Counted from the stretch's first letter, positions 47,523 to 56,983 are shown. The stretch is DNA of 64,000 bases from Chryseobacterium taiwanense (GCF_000813825.1 NZ_JWTA01000002.1:62001-126000), one strand, 5' to 3'. Notes: a model not told the origin generated them from the sequence alone. A program made the numbers and translations.

Positions 47523-48269
47523 ATGAAAAAAATTATCTTAGGGTTAGCAGTTTTAAGCACAGTCATCATGAAGGCACAAACCCAGATTATTGCACACAGA
47601 GGTTACTTTCAATCAGAACCGGCAACAACGGAAAATTCACTGAAGTCATTGGAAAATGCTCAGAAATTGAAGATATACGGATCTGAATTTGATGTAAGAA
47701 TGACAAAAGATGGTGTTTTGGTCATCAACCATGATGAGCACCACGGAAAAATGGAAATTTCAGAAACTGATTTCAAAGAATTGGAAAAACTGAAATTGTC
47801 TAACGGTGAGGATTTTCCAACGTTGAAAGATTATTTAAAGCAAGGAAAAAAAGACAAATCACTAAAATTGATTGTTGAGATAAAGCCTGATAAAACAAAG
47901 GAAAAAGAAGATGAACTGACGGCAAAGACGATCAAGATGATTAAAGATATGAAACTTGAATCTCAAAGTGAATTCATTTCTTTCAGCTTAAATATCTGTA
48001 AAGAAATTAAAAGACTTGAGCCAACATTTAAAGTTCAGTATCTGAGAGGAGAATTGTCACCTGAGCAAATTAAGAATGAAGGATTGGACGGATTAGATTA
48101 CCATTACAGTATCTTCCAAAAAAATCCTACATGGATTGCCGAGGCAAAAGCTTTAGGATTGATTACCAATTCGTGGACAGTGAATGATGTTGCTGTTTAT
48201 GACGAACTGAAAAAACAGGGAATAGGTTTTATTACGACCAATATTCCTAATCAACTCAAAGGTAAGTAA
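47523..48269 (+). CDS. exported glycerophosphodiester phosphodiesterase
   Basis: A 248-residue GDPD enzyme with a signal peptide (about 1-18). The catalytic motifs are IIAHRGYF at the N-terminus, ENSLKSLE with YGSEFDVRMTKDG (metal ligands Glu and Asp) and NHDEHHG. It splits glycerophosphodiesters to glycerol-3-phosphate and an alcohol in the periplasm. It shares the preceding Oar-like receptor's transcript unit, making uptake and hydrolysis of phosphodiesters a likely joint job. A terminator follows. Confidence 0.92.
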   Translation: MKKIILGLAVLSTVIMKAQTQIIAHRGYFQSEPATTENSLKSLENAQKLKIYGSEFDVRMTKDGVLVINHDEHHGKMEISETDFKELEKLKLSNGEDFPTLKDYLKQGKKDKSLKLIVEIKPDKTKEKEDELTAKTIKMIKDMKLESQSEFISFSLNICKEIKRLEPTFKVQYLRGELSPEQIKNEGLDGLDYHYSIFQKNPTWIAEAKALGLITNSWTVNDVAVYDELKKQGIGFITTNIPNQLKGK

Positions 48270-48292
48270 GATTTTACCGAATATCTATTATG

Positions 48293-48322
48293 AAGCCTGT
48301 TTCTTTGGAGACAGGCTTTTTT
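48293..48322 (+). terminator. rho-independent terminator after the GDPD gene
   Basis: The stem AAGCCTGTTTC / GAGACAGGCTT (one G-U pair) is followed by T6. It separates the first phosphodiester operon from the second. Confidence 0.88.
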
Positions 48323-48476
48323 ATTTTTAATTAAAGTATAGCTACAACGGCGTGTTGTATGGAAAAATTTCAATTTATCAGGAAAAGACAATAAAGTTAG
48401 AAAAATAAGAGCTAAAATTTACATTAAAAATTCTTAATTACTTTAATTTATTGGTATTCAGTGTGTTATTTGTTTT

Positions 48477-48542
48477 TGTTAAAAATGAATTAATATTCCG
48501 TTTAATGATTCTTTAATAAATGTTAAAACCTTGTTAAAACCC
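48477..48542 (+). promoter_or_regulatory. array of six 11 bp repeats, Pho-box-like, before susC
   Basis: Six units of 11 bp start at 48477, 48488, 48499, 48510, 48521 and 48532. All have TT at positions 3-4; three read TGTTAAAA. The last two are TGTTAAAACCT and TGTTAAAACCC. The array ends 17 bp before the -7 box TAATTTTG at 48560, as at the Oar-like gene. Confidence 0.82.
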
Positions 48543-48559
48543 TTACGGGAAGGTCGTTC

Positions 48560-48567
48560 TAATTTTG
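48560..48567 (+). promoter_or_regulatory. -7 promoter box of the SusC-like gene
   Basis: TAATTTTG fits TAnnTTTG and lies 18 bp before the ATG at 48585. It shows that the longer reading from 48531 is not the true start. Confidence 0.75.
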
Positions 48568-48584
48568 CGCAAACAAAAAAGGAT

Positions 48585-51557
48585 ATGCGTAAAGAGACTC
48601 AAAAGTTACTGGTTTTGGCACTCTTAGGATTAGTCAGTGTCAATCTAGCGGCTCAGCAAAAAGCTAAAAAAGATACCATCAAAAGTATTGATGAGGTAGT
48701 TGTAACAGCATTAGGGATTAAAAGACAAGATAAATCTCTGGGGTATGTAGCTACAAAAGTAAACGGAGAAGAGTTTACAAAAACTCAGAATAACAACTGG
48801 GCACAAGCTTTAGAAGGTAAAGTGGCAGGTTTGAAAATTCAAACTGCGGGAGCCGGACCGTTGGGTACTTCGAAAATTACATTGAGAGGTGCAATTTCTA
48901 TGAATCTGGATCAGAACGGAGCTCTTATCGTAGTAGATGGAGTGCCTTTAGGAGGAACCAGCACAAGTAATGGCAGTGACGCATATGCAGCAGGATCAGG
49001 AGGTGATGTACCGGTAGACTTCGGAAATAATTTTAACAGCATCAATCCGGATGATATTGAGTCGGTAACGGTATTGCAAGGAGCTTCTGCAGCGGCTTTA
49101 TACGGTTCCAGAGGAGCGGGTGGAGCCATTATGATTACCACAAAATCAGGAAAAACTAAGAATGGAAAAGTAAATGTAACATTTAATTCTTCATCCAGCT
49201 TTGATTCTGTTCTAAAATGGCCGGATTATCAACATGAATACGGACAGGGAACTTTGACGAAAAATACGGCAGGACAGTTCTATTATTCTTATGGGGCTTC
49301 GGCTGATGGAGTAAGTACAGGAGGAACAAGTAGTGCTTTCGGACCTAAATTTGACGGACAATATTATTTCCAATACGATCCAACGATAGAAGCGCAAAGT
49401 AAATCAAGGCAGCTTTGGAGATCGTATGATAATAATGTGAAAGATTTTTGGCAGACAGGTACTACCTATTCTAATACATTAGGAATAGAAGCGTCTAACC
49501 AAAATACGGCCTTCCGAACCTCTTTAACCTACCAAAAAAATGAATGGATGATGCCTAATACGGGATTTGACCGTTTTAATTATGCATTGTCTGTAGACCA
49601 TCAACTGAACCCAAAACTGAAAATGGTGGCGAAGTTTGCTTTCAATAGTACAAAAAGTGACAACCTTCCGGCAACGGGGTATAATAACCAGTCGATTTCG
49701 TATTTCATGATTTTCCAGAATCCGAATGTAGATCTAGCTTGGTATAAACCTATTTGGAAGCAGGGTCAATATCAGACTGCACAGATTCACCCATTCAGTA
49801 GCTTTATTGATAATCCTTATCTTATTGCCTATGAAATGCTGAATGGTTTAGATAAAAAGTTTATCACAGGTAACGTCACGGCTACTTATAACTTCTCGAA
49901 ACATTTTGATGTAATGCTTCGTTCCGGGTTAGAATTGACCAACGAAGAAAGAACAACTAAAAGACCTTGGAATTCGGCAAACTATGCTCAGGGATATTAC
50001 AGAGAACAGTATATTAAAAACTCTGAATACAACACAGACTTATTATTTACTTACAAGAATAAATTTGGCAAATTAAACTATAATATTTCTGCCGGAGGAA
50101 ATATAAGAGCCAACGAATACGTTCAAAACGATTATAAAGCAATAGGTCTTAGAGTAGCAGGTATATATGAGCTTAACAATGCTGTTTCTTTACAACCTAT
50201 TGTGCCAATTCCTAAAGATAAGGAAATGAACAGTGTTTATGGTTTGGTAAACTTAAGCTATAATAACATCTGGTTCGTGGATGTGACCGCAAGAAACGAC
50301 TGGAGTAGTGCTTTACCAAAAGCAAACAGGTCTTATTTTTATCCGTCTGTAACCACTTCATTGATCCTTTCCGATGTATTGAAGTTAAAATCAAGATTAT
50401 TTAATTATTGGAAATTAAGAGGTTCTTGGTCTCAGGTAGGGAATGATACAGATCCTTATAGCCTTAGACAATTCTTCAATCCTAGTGATTTTCCAGGCGG
50501 AGCAGAAACCAATAATCTTTTATTGAATGCCAATCTGAAACCGGAAATGAATACTAATATTGAAGCTGGGATGGATTTTGGATTCTTTAATAACCGATTA
50601 AATTATACTATAACCGCTTATCAAAATAATACCAAAGATCAGATTATTCCTGTACAAACCATTGCAGAAAGTGGGTATACTCAAAGAATAATCAATGCTG
50701 GAGAAGTAAGGAACAGAGGGGTTGAGATGATGCTTACTGCTACACCAGTAAAATCTAAAGATTTCTCTTGGAATCTTTCTGCAAACTGGTCTCTAAACAG
50801 AAATAAAATTCTTTCACTTCCTGCAGAATTTCAGGGAGAACCCTATACCATGTTTAGTGTTGGAGGAGTCTTATTTTACAACGCAGTTGTAGGAGGTTCT
50901 TTAGGTGATATGTATGGATATAAACTGCAAAGAGCTCCGGATGGGCAGGTAATTTACGGAGCAGACGGTCTTACTGCAAAGTCTACAGAAGTAGAATATG
51001 TAGGAAATGCTTATGCTAAGTGGAGGATCGGTTTACAAAATACTTTCAAATACAAGAACTTTGCGGTGAGTTTTTCTATTGATGGACAGTACGGAGGTAG
51101 AGCGTATTCGCAATCTCACCACAAAATGTCTGAGCAGGGTAAGCTTACCAATACTTTGATGGGAAGGGAAAATCCTAATGGAATGATTGTAGGGCAGGGT
51201 GTTGTACAGAATGCAGACGGAAGCTTTTCTCCAAATACAAAAGAAGTACTTCTTACTAGTTATTATGCAGATTATTACAGAAGAGCCAATATTGAGACCA
51301 ACTCATTCGATACCTCTTTCGTGAAGCTAAGAGAAGCCACTATCACGTATTATTTCCCTAAAGACTTAGTAAAATCTTTAAAAATGACAGATTTAAGCCT
51401 TTCGGTTTTTGGTAGAAACCTTTGGATGTGGACAAAATTCCCACTTTTCGATCCTGAAGCTGCGACTTTAAATAATGGTTCTATTACTCCGGGAGCAGAA
51501 GTAGGGCAGTTACCGACAGCAAGAACAGTAGGAATTCAGCTTAATGTTAAATTTTAA
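48585..51557 (+). CDS. SusC/RagA-type TonB-linked outer membrane protein
   Basis: A 990-residue outer membrane transporter. A signal peptide (about 1-26) is followed at once by SIDEVVVTALGIKRQDKSLG, the TonB box and plug start of the SusC family, then LRGAISMNLDQNGALIVVDG and GASAAALYGSRGAGGAIMI. The usual N-terminal carboxypeptidase-like domain of SusC is absent. A barrel ending TVGIQLNVKF closes it. With its SusD partner it forms a lidded importer. The start is ATG 48585, set by the -7 box upstream. Its Pho-box-like array and the phosphoesterase two genes downstream suggest import of phosphorylated molecules rather than glycans. Confidence 0.92.
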   Translation: MRKETQKLLVLALLGLVSVNLAAQQKAKKDTIKSIDEVVVTALGIKRQDKSLGYVATKVNGEEFTKTQNNNWAQALEGKVAGLKIQTAGAGPLGTSKITLRGAISMNLDQNGALIVVDGVPLGGTSTSNGSDAYAAGSGGDVPVDFGNNFNSINPDDIESVTVLQGASAAALYGSRGAGGAIMITTKSGKTKNGKVNVTFNSSSSFDSVLKWPDYQHEYGQGTLTKNTAGQFYYSYGASADGVSTGGTSSAFGPKFDGQYYFQYDPTIEAQSKSRQLWRSYDNNVKDFWQTGTTYSNTLGIEASNQNTAFRTSLTYQKNEWMMPNTGFDRFNYALSVDHQLNPKLKMVAKFAFNSTKSDNLPATGYNNQSISYFMIFQNPNVDLAWYKPIWKQGQYQTAQIHPFSSFIDNPYLIAYEMLNGLDKKFITGNVTATYNFSKHFDVMLRSGLELTNEERTTKRPWNSANYAQGYYREQYIKNSEYNTDLLFTYKNKFGKLNYNISAGGNIRANEYVQNDYKAIGLRVAGIYELNNAVSLQPIVPIPKDKEMNSVYGLVNLSYNNIWFVDVTARNDWSSALPKANRSYFYPSVTTSLILSDVLKLKSRLFNYWKLRGSWSQVGNDTDPYSLRQFFNPSDFPGGAETNNLLLNANLKPEMNTNIEAGMDFGFFNNRLNYTITAYQNNTKDQIIPVQTIAESGYTQRIINAGEVRNRGVEMMLTATPVKSKDFSWNLSANWSLNRNKILSLPAEFQGEPYTMFSVGGVLFYNAVVGGSLGDMYGYKLQRAPDGQVIYGADGLTAKSTEVEYVGNAYAKWRIGLQNTFKYKNFAVSFSIDGQYGGRAYSQSHHKMSEQGKLTNTLMGRENPNGMIVGQGVVQNADGSFSPNTKEVLLTSYYADYYRRANIETNSFDTSFVKLREATITYYFPKDLVKSLKMTDLSLSVFGRNLWMWTKFPLFDPEAATLNNGSITPGAEVGQLPTARTVGIQLNVKF

Positions 51558-51601
51558 AAATTTTTTATCAGATAACCTTTAACAACCATAAAATCTACAT
51601 A

Positions 51602-53065
51602 ATGAAAAATACAATAATTAAATTTTTTGGTCTTTTTGCAGTTGCCTGTACGTTGGCTTCTTGCGACAGAAATTTTGAAGAAATAAATACCAATACCAGT
51701 AAGATATTTAATCCTACCGCAGGAAGCTTACTTGCGCCTGTGCAGTACAATATGGCGTCAGTAGGATATATGAGAGCAAATGATTTTACGTTTGATATCA
51801 TGCAGGAAGCTATTGATTTCCCTAATGAATCGGTAACCAACGTGAGCCGCTACTATATCAGTGAATCTACAGGAACAGGCTATTGGAATAATTCTTACAA
51901 ATGGCTGAAGCAGGTAAGAGATATGTACAATCTTGCTACAACACAAAACAACAAAAACTATCAGGCAATTGCTATGGTAATGAATGCCTGGTTGTACGCT
52001 AATCTTACCGATACTTTCGGAGATGTTCCTTTTTCTGAGGCATCGCAGCTTGCAGAAGGAATCAGCCAGCCAAAATTTGATAAGCAAAAAGATATTTATG
52101 TAAAGCTTCTTGATGATTTAAAAACAGCAAATTCACTTTTTGTAACGACTACACCTCTTACAGACACCGATTTGTTTTACAATGCCAATAACGATGTAAG
52201 CGGAATTCTAAAATGGAAAAAATTCTGTAATTCACTTTCATTAAGATTGTTGACGAGAATTTTGAAAAAGAATGGTGAGGTTAACGTATATCAAAGAATA
52301 AACGAAATTGTAAACAACCCTACAACGTATCCTGTTTTTACGGCGAACGCAGACAGTGCAATGCTTAATATCACAGGAATTGCTCCTCTAGCCACTCCTA
52401 TTGCGAGATATCAGGATTTTACCACAGGACGTGCTGCCGGAGAATTTTTAATCAATACTCTTAAAAATAACTCAGCTACTGACCCAAGATTGGCTAGGTT
52501 CTTTTCAACAGCGAAAGATCTTGCAACCAACGCAAGTTTAGGATATAAAGGAGCGCCTGTAGGATATGCAGCAGGAACTTCTTTTAACTATCAACCTTCT
52601 AACGTGAGTGCTACCAACCTAGCAATTGCACCATTTAATATTTTTGTTATGCACTATTCTGAATTACAGTTTATTTTGGCAGAATTAGCATTTAAAGGTA
52701 TTATCACAGGAAACGCACAAACATATTATGAAAAAGGTGTTCAGTCTGCCCTGGAACAATGGAGCCTTACGATGCCTACAGGATATTTGACGGGAACCAA
52801 TGTTGCCTACAACAATACCTTAGAAAGAATTATGCTTCAGAAGTACTTAGCTCTTTTCTTCGTAGATGAGCAACAATGGTTCGAGAAAAGAAGAACCGGT
52901 TATCCTGTATTACCTAATAACGGAGGATTGCTTAATGATGGTAAAATGCCTCAAAGACTTTTATATCCGCCACTTACAAAAGTGTTAAATGCAGAAAATT
53001 ATCAGATGGCAGTTCAAGCAATGGGTGGAGATCATATTAATGTTGTTAACTGGTGGAATCAATAA
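51602..53065 (+). CDS. SusD/RagB-type surface lipoprotein
   Basis: A 487-residue lipoprotein (lipobox TLASC at about 17-21). The TPR-like helical core reads YKWLKQVRDMYNLA and MVMNAWLYANLTDTFGDVPF, which are SusD-type motifs, and the C-terminal QQWFEKRRTGYPVL is also typical. SusD sits over the SusC barrel and binds the ligand. It follows susC by 44 nt. The ligand is probably a phosphate-containing compound, inferred from the neighbouring phosphoesterase. Confidence 0.92.
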   Translation: MKNTIIKFFGLFAVACTLASCDRNFEEINTNTSKIFNPTAGSLLAPVQYNMASVGYMRANDFTFDIMQEAIDFPNESVTNVSRYYISESTGTGYWNNSYKWLKQVRDMYNLATTQNNKNYQAIAMVMNAWLYANLTDTFGDVPFSEASQLAEGISQPKFDKQKDIYVKLLDDLKTANSLFVTTTPLTDTDLFYNANNDVSGILKWKKFCNSLSLRLLTRILKKNGEVNVYQRINEIVNNPTTYPVFTANADSAMLNITGIAPLATPIARYQDFTTGRAAGEFLINTLKNNSATDPRLARFFSTAKDLATNASLGYKGAPVGYAAGTSFNYQPSNVSATNLAIAPFNIFVMHYSELQFILAELAFKGIITGNAQTYYEKGVQSALEQWSLTMPTGYLTGTNVAYNNTLERIMLQKYLALFFVDEQQWFEKRRTGYPVLPNNGGLLNDGKMPQRLLYPPLTKVLNAENYQMAVQAMGGDHINVVNWWNQ

Positions 53066-53082
53066 ATCTTAAAAAAATAAAA

Positions 53083-54666
53083 ATGAATTTTAAATATATC
53101 ATTCCTGCACTATTAATTTCTTCAATCGCTTTGGCACAAACTTCGGTTTCTGGCTATGTATACGAAGATGCTAATAAAAATCAGAAGAAAGAAAACAAAG
53201 AAAAAGGAATTGAAGGAGTAGCTGTTTCAAACGGAGCGCAGGTTGTTTTAACAGATAAAAACGGAAGATACAGTCTTCCGGTTCAGGAGGGGCAAACGAT
53301 TTTTGTAATCAAACCTTCAGGATACATGACTCCGGTAAATGGAAACAATTTACCCCAATACTATTATCAATACAAACCTGCAGGTTCACCTACAGATTTT
53401 AAATACAAAGGTTCAGCGCCAACGGGAGAACTTCCGAAAGAAATTAATTTCGCTTTGAACAAACAAAATGAAAGCAAGAACTTTGATATTCTGGTGTTCG
53501 GAGATCCGCAACCTTATACAGAAAAGCAGTTGGATTACTTTAAAAGAGCCATTGTAAATGAGGTTAAAACGACCAAGAAAAACGCCGTATTGGGAATCAG
53601 TTTAGGAGATTTGGTGGGAGATAATTTAAGCTTACAGAAGCCTTATGCAGATGTAATGAAAGAAATAGGTTTGCCTTGGTACAACGTCATGGGAAATCAC
53701 GATATGAATTACGAGGCTAAAGAAGATATGTTTTCAGACGAAACTTTTGAATCCAACTTCGGACCTGCCAACTATTCTTTCAATTATGGGAATGTTCACT
53801 TCATTGTTTTAGATGACATTTTATATCCGGATCCAAGAGACGGAAAAGGATATTGGGGAGGATTTCGTGAAGACCAGTTGAAATTTGTTGAAAACGATTT
53901 GAAACTGGTAGATAAAAACAAACTGATTGTTGTTTCTTTTCATATTCCATTAGAACATAAAAACGAAGATAACTTCAGAAACTCAGACCGTCAGAAATTA
54001 TTTGATTACTTGACGCCTTTCCAGAATGCCTTGATCTTATCGGCTCATACGCATATTCAACAACAGCTTTTTTACGGAAAAGCAGCAGGTTGGAATGGCT
54101 CAAAAGACCTTCATGAATATAACGTAGGAACAACTTGCGGAGATTGGTGGTCAGGAACTTCGGATGATTTAGGATTGCCGACTTCTACCATGAGAGACGG
54201 TACTGCAAAAGGATATTCTTTCATCAGTTTCAATGACAATCAGTATAAAGTTAAATACAAAACTGCCGGAAAACCGGAAGACTATCAGATCAACTTATAC
54301 GTTCCGAAAGTGATTCCTTATCCATCAAAAACATCTGCGAAAATCTTGGCTAATTTCTTTATGGGAAGCAAAAAAGACAAAGTAGAATACAGAATTGATG
54401 ATGAAAAATGGGAGTCAATGGAATATGATGAAACCGTGGATCCGACTTTTGTAATGTCGGTGTTCAAATGGGATACCACACAAAACATTTTCCCGGGAAG
54501 AAGACCTTCAAATCCGGAAATTTCAAAACACATCTGGACAGGAGATTTCTCTAAAAAACTTTCTTTAGGAAAACATAAGGTTGAGGTAAGAGCGACGGAC
54601 ATTTATGGAAATCAGTTCTCCACATCACAGGAATTTGAGGTTCAAAACTCAATTCTTATTCCTTAG
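53083..54666 (+). CDS. exported calcineurin-like phosphoesterase with flanking beta domains
   Basis: A 527-residue exported enzyme. I start it at ATG 53083, which gives a signal peptide ending IALAQ; an upstream Met would put 10 polar residues ahead of it. An N-terminal beta domain (about 20-125, GYVYEDANKNQKKENKEKG) is followed by the metallophosphatase domain with FGDPQPYTEK, SLGDLVGDN, VMGNHDMNYE and SAHTHIQQQ as metal ligands. A C-terminal beta domain (about 400-527) completes the layout known for MetallophosN/C proteins. It probably releases phosphate from phosphodiesters or similar surface ligands. It overlaps the end of susD's downstream region by only 17 nt of spacer. Confidence 0.9.
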   Translation: MNFKYIIPALLISSIALAQTSVSGYVYEDANKNQKKENKEKGIEGVAVSNGAQVVLTDKNGRYSLPVQEGQTIFVIKPSGYMTPVNGNNLPQYYYQYKPAGSPTDFKYKGSAPTGELPKEINFALNKQNESKNFDILVFGDPQPYTEKQLDYFKRAIVNEVKTTKKNAVLGISLGDLVGDNLSLQKPYADVMKEIGLPWYNVMGNHDMNYEAKEDMFSDETFESNFGPANYSFNYGNVHFIVLDDILYPDPRDGKGYWGGFREDQLKFVENDLKLVDKNKLIVVSFHIPLEHKNEDNFRNSDRQKLFDYLTPFQNALILSAHTHIQQQLFYGKAAGWNGSKDLHEYNVGTTCGDWWSGTSDDLGLPTSTMRDGTAKGYSFISFNDNQYKVKYKTAGKPEDYQINLYVPKVIPYPSKTSAKILANFFMGSKKDKVEYRIDDEKWESMEYDETVDPTFVMSVFKWDTTQNIFPGRRPSNPEISKHIWTGDFSKKLSLGKHKVEVRATDIYGNQFSTSQEFEVQNSILIP

Positions 54667-54695
54667 TTTTTCATTTTTTACTATACTTTCAAATG

Positions 54696-54724
54696 AAGCC
54701 GGCTCTTTTAGGGTCGGTTTTGCT
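54696..54724 (+). terminator. possible terminator after the phosphoesterase gene
   Basis: A weak stem AAGCCGGC / GTCGGTTT, with G-U pairs, is followed by a T-rich tract. It lies between this operon and the SDR promoter. Confidence 0.45.
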
Positions 54725-54778
54725 TTTCCGCACTCATAAACGAAGTGTAAATTTCCTAAATAAATCTTAATCTAAACC

Positions 54779-54807
54779 TTTGTCTCAACGAATCTTTCGT
54801 AAATTTG
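54779..54807 (+). promoter_or_regulatory. promoter of the SDR gene
   Basis: TTTG (54779-54782), 17 bp spacer, TAAATTTG (54800-54807): a close match to the Bacteroidota -33/-7 promoter, 27 bp before the ATG. Confidence 0.8.
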
Positions 54808-54834
54808 CTTAAACGAATAAAAATACTATTTAAT

Positions 54835-55548
54835 ATGAATATAAGCGGAAAAAATGCCATCATTACAGGTGGTGGAAGAGGATTGGGTAAAGCGGTAGCA
54901 TTAGCGTTGGCGAATGAAGGTGTGAACATAGGAATCACAGGCAGAAACGAAGAAAACCTTAAAAATACAGTAGAAGAGATCAAAAATATCGGTGTGAATG
55001 CTGCCTATGCCGTTTTTTCTGTTGATAATGAAGCAGAAGTAAAAGCAGGAATAGAGTCTTTAGCAGAGCGATTGGGTGGAGTAGATATCCTGATCAACAA
55101 TGCCGGAATCGGAGACTTTGGTTCTATTGAAGAAATGCCTTCCGAAACTTGGGAACAGGTCATTCAAACCAATCTTTTTGGAGTGTATTATGCCGCAAAA
55201 GCAGTTTATCCGTTCCTGAAAGCAAAAGGAGAAGGAGATATCGTTAACGTAGCCTCTACAGCTGGGTTGAAAGGCGGACCTAATATGTCAGCTTACGCAG
55301 CATCAAAAGCAGCCGTAGTTTCATTATCACAATCGATGATGGCAGAATGGAGAAAGCAAAACATCCGTGTAATTACACTTACACCAAGTACCATTGCTTC
55401 AGATATGTCTATTCAGGGTGGTTTAACAGACGGAAATCCGGATAGAGTACTTCAGCCGGAAGACTTTGCAGAATGGGTAAGAGATATTCTGAAAATGAAC
55501 AGAAGAGCGTTAATTGCAAACGGTTCTATTTTCTCTACAAATCCATAA
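54835..55548 (+). CDS. short-chain dehydrogenase/reductase (3-ketoacyl-ACP reductase type)
   Basis: A 237-residue SDR. The cofactor-binding loop is TGGGRGLGKA, the NNAG motif follows in ILINNAGIG, and the active-site Ser, Tyr and Lys lie in NVASTAGL and SAYAASKAAVV. It is a soluble NAD(P)H-dependent oxidoreductase, close to FabG, and could act on a 3-ketoacyl thioester or another carbonyl compound. I use ATG at 54835; the upstream frame from 54805 overlaps the promoter. It is transcribed alone from a clear promoter. Confidence 0.9.
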   Translation: MNISGKNAIITGGGRGLGKAVALALANEGVNIGITGRNEENLKNTVEEIKNIGVNAAYAVFSVDNEAEVKAGIESLAERLGGVDILINNAGIGDFGSIEEMPSETWEQVIQTNLFGVYYAAKAVYPFLKAKGEGDIVNVASTAGLKGGPNMSAYAASKAAVVSLSQSMMAEWRKQNIRVITLTPSTIASDMSIQGGLTDGNPDRVLQPEDFAEWVRDILKMNRRALIANGSIFSTNP

Positions 55549-55604
55549 GATAGAAGTTAGAAAAAAAACTAGAGATTAGAAATTAGTTTTTTAAACAGTC
55601 ATAT

Positions 55605-55629
55605 AAGCGAACCTAGGTTCGCTTTTTTA
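55605..55629 (+). terminator. rho-independent terminator after the SDR gene
   Basis: A perfect palindrome AAGCGAACCTAGGTTCGCTT is followed by T4. Confidence 0.85.
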
Positions 55630-55903
55630 TGCATACTATTTGTCATTATTCACAATCTATAATTTTTTTTGAAGCTATTTCCCGCTTTCCATTACAATCT
55701 TTTTTTCAAAAAGGATTTTCATTGCAATCGGGGCTATGGTTTTTATACGCAATTCAATAATTCAAAATAACCACAAAGAATGTCATTCCGAAGGAATCTA
55801 AGTAAGAATCCTAAAAACATCCTCTAAATTAAAACGTAGTTTTAAACTTAATCATCTTAAGAACTTAATTAAAACTTAATGGTTCATTTCCCATGTGCAC
55901 CTT

Positions 55904-55968
55904 GTCATTCTGACGAAGGAAGAATCTCAGCTTTATTTTTAGAGATTCTTCACTGCGTTCAGAATGAC
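55904..55968. repeat. REP-like palindromic repeat, copy 2
   Basis: The same inverted repeat as at 147-221, beginning GTCATTCTGACGAAGGAAGA and ending TCACTGCGTTCAGAATGAC. A shorter variant with TGTCATTCCGAAGGAATCT lies at 55781-55799. The copies are intergenic. Confidence 0.75.
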
Positions 55969-56116
55969 ATAACTTCTTAGCTAAGTCAAACGCCTTTGCG
56001 AACAAAAAATAGTCTCAATAATTTCAAAAAACTTGGCGTTCTTAGTGTTTCAAATAACAAACACTTCAACCCCACTCAATATAACACAGCTTATTAAACT
56101 ATCCCATTAAATTCGT

Positions 56117-56124
56117 TATTTTTG
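56117..56124 (+). promoter_or_regulatory. -7 promoter box of prmA
   Basis: TATTTTTG fits TAnnTTTG and lies 16 bp before the ATG. Confidence 0.6.
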
Positions 56125-56139
56125 CAACAAATTATTCAC

Positions 56140-56967
56140 ATGCAAAATTATTTAGAATTCGATTTCAAAATTTCTCCGCTTCAGCCTTGGAATGAAATAT
56201 TAATGGCAGAACTGATCGAGATAGGTTTCGACAGTTTCACAGAAGAACTGGAAGGGATTTTAGGATATATTCAGAAAGACTTATTCAATGAAGAAGATTT
56301 GAAGGCACTTCCGCTTTTCCAGAATGAAGAGGTAAAAATAGGCTATACTTTTCAGGAAATGCCGAATATCAACTGGAATGAAGAATGGGAAAAGAATTTT
56401 GAACCCATTAATATCGATGATAAAGTACTAATCAGAGCAGAATTCCATGAATCTGTTCCGGGAATGCATGAAATTATTATTCAGCCCAAAATGTCTTTCG
56501 GAACGGGACATCATCCCACGACGCATTTAATGATCCAGCAAATGATGGATATCGACTTCAAAGACAAAAAAGTCTTGGATATGGGTTGCGGAACCTCAGT
56601 ATTGGCTATTTATGCAAAACAAATCGGAGCCGGAGATACAAAAGCAATTGATATCGACGAATGGTCAGTGGAGAATTCAAAAGAAAATGCAGTAAGAAAT
56701 GAGGTTGAGCTGGATATTGAATTGGGTACTGCCGAAAACTTAGGAAAAGAAAATTACGATATTATTTTAGCTAATATTAATAGAAATATCTTGATCTCAG
56801 ATATTCCGACATATGTTTCGGTATTGAATGAAGGTGGTAAATTATTACTTTCAGGATTATGCTTCTTTGATGTGGATGATATTTTAGAAGTCTGCAAAGA
56901 AAACGGCCTTGAACTTAAAAAACAGCTTCAAAGAGAAGAGTGGGTGAGTCTGCTACTTCAAAAATAA
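56140..56967 (+). CDS. prmA: ribosomal protein L11 methyltransferase
   Basis: A 275-residue PrmA. The N-terminal substrate-binding part leads into the methyltransferase domain with SFGTGHHPTTHLM, VLDMGCGTSVLAIYAKQIGA (SAM-binding motif I) and IILANINRNIL. It trimethylates L11 on the 50S ribosomal subunit. I use ATG at 56140, because the frame from 56122 needs a TTG that lies in the -7 box. The exported SH3 gene follows by 16 nt. Confidence 0.93.
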   Translation: MQNYLEFDFKISPLQPWNEILMAELIEIGFDSFTEELEGILGYIQKDLFNEEDLKALPLFQNEEVKIGYTFQEMPNINWNEEWEKNFEPINIDDKVLIRAEFHESVPGMHEIIIQPKMSFGTGHHPTTHLMIQQMMDIDFKDKKVLDMGCGTSVLAIYAKQIGAGDTKAIDIDEWSVENSKENAVRNEVELDIELGTAENLGKENYDIILANINRNILISDIPTYVSVLNEGGKLLLSGLCFFDVDDILEVCKENGLELKKQLQREEWVSLLLQK

Positions 56968-56983
56968 TCACACCAATATTAAT

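Larger units (their letters stand above)
55549..56139. other. long AT-rich intergenic region with repeats
   Basis: 590 bp without a gene. It holds the SDR terminator (55605-55629), a fragment of the palindromic repeat (55782-55800), a full REP-like copy (55904-55968) and the prmA promoter. I see no convincing small gene in either strand. Confidence 0.7.
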
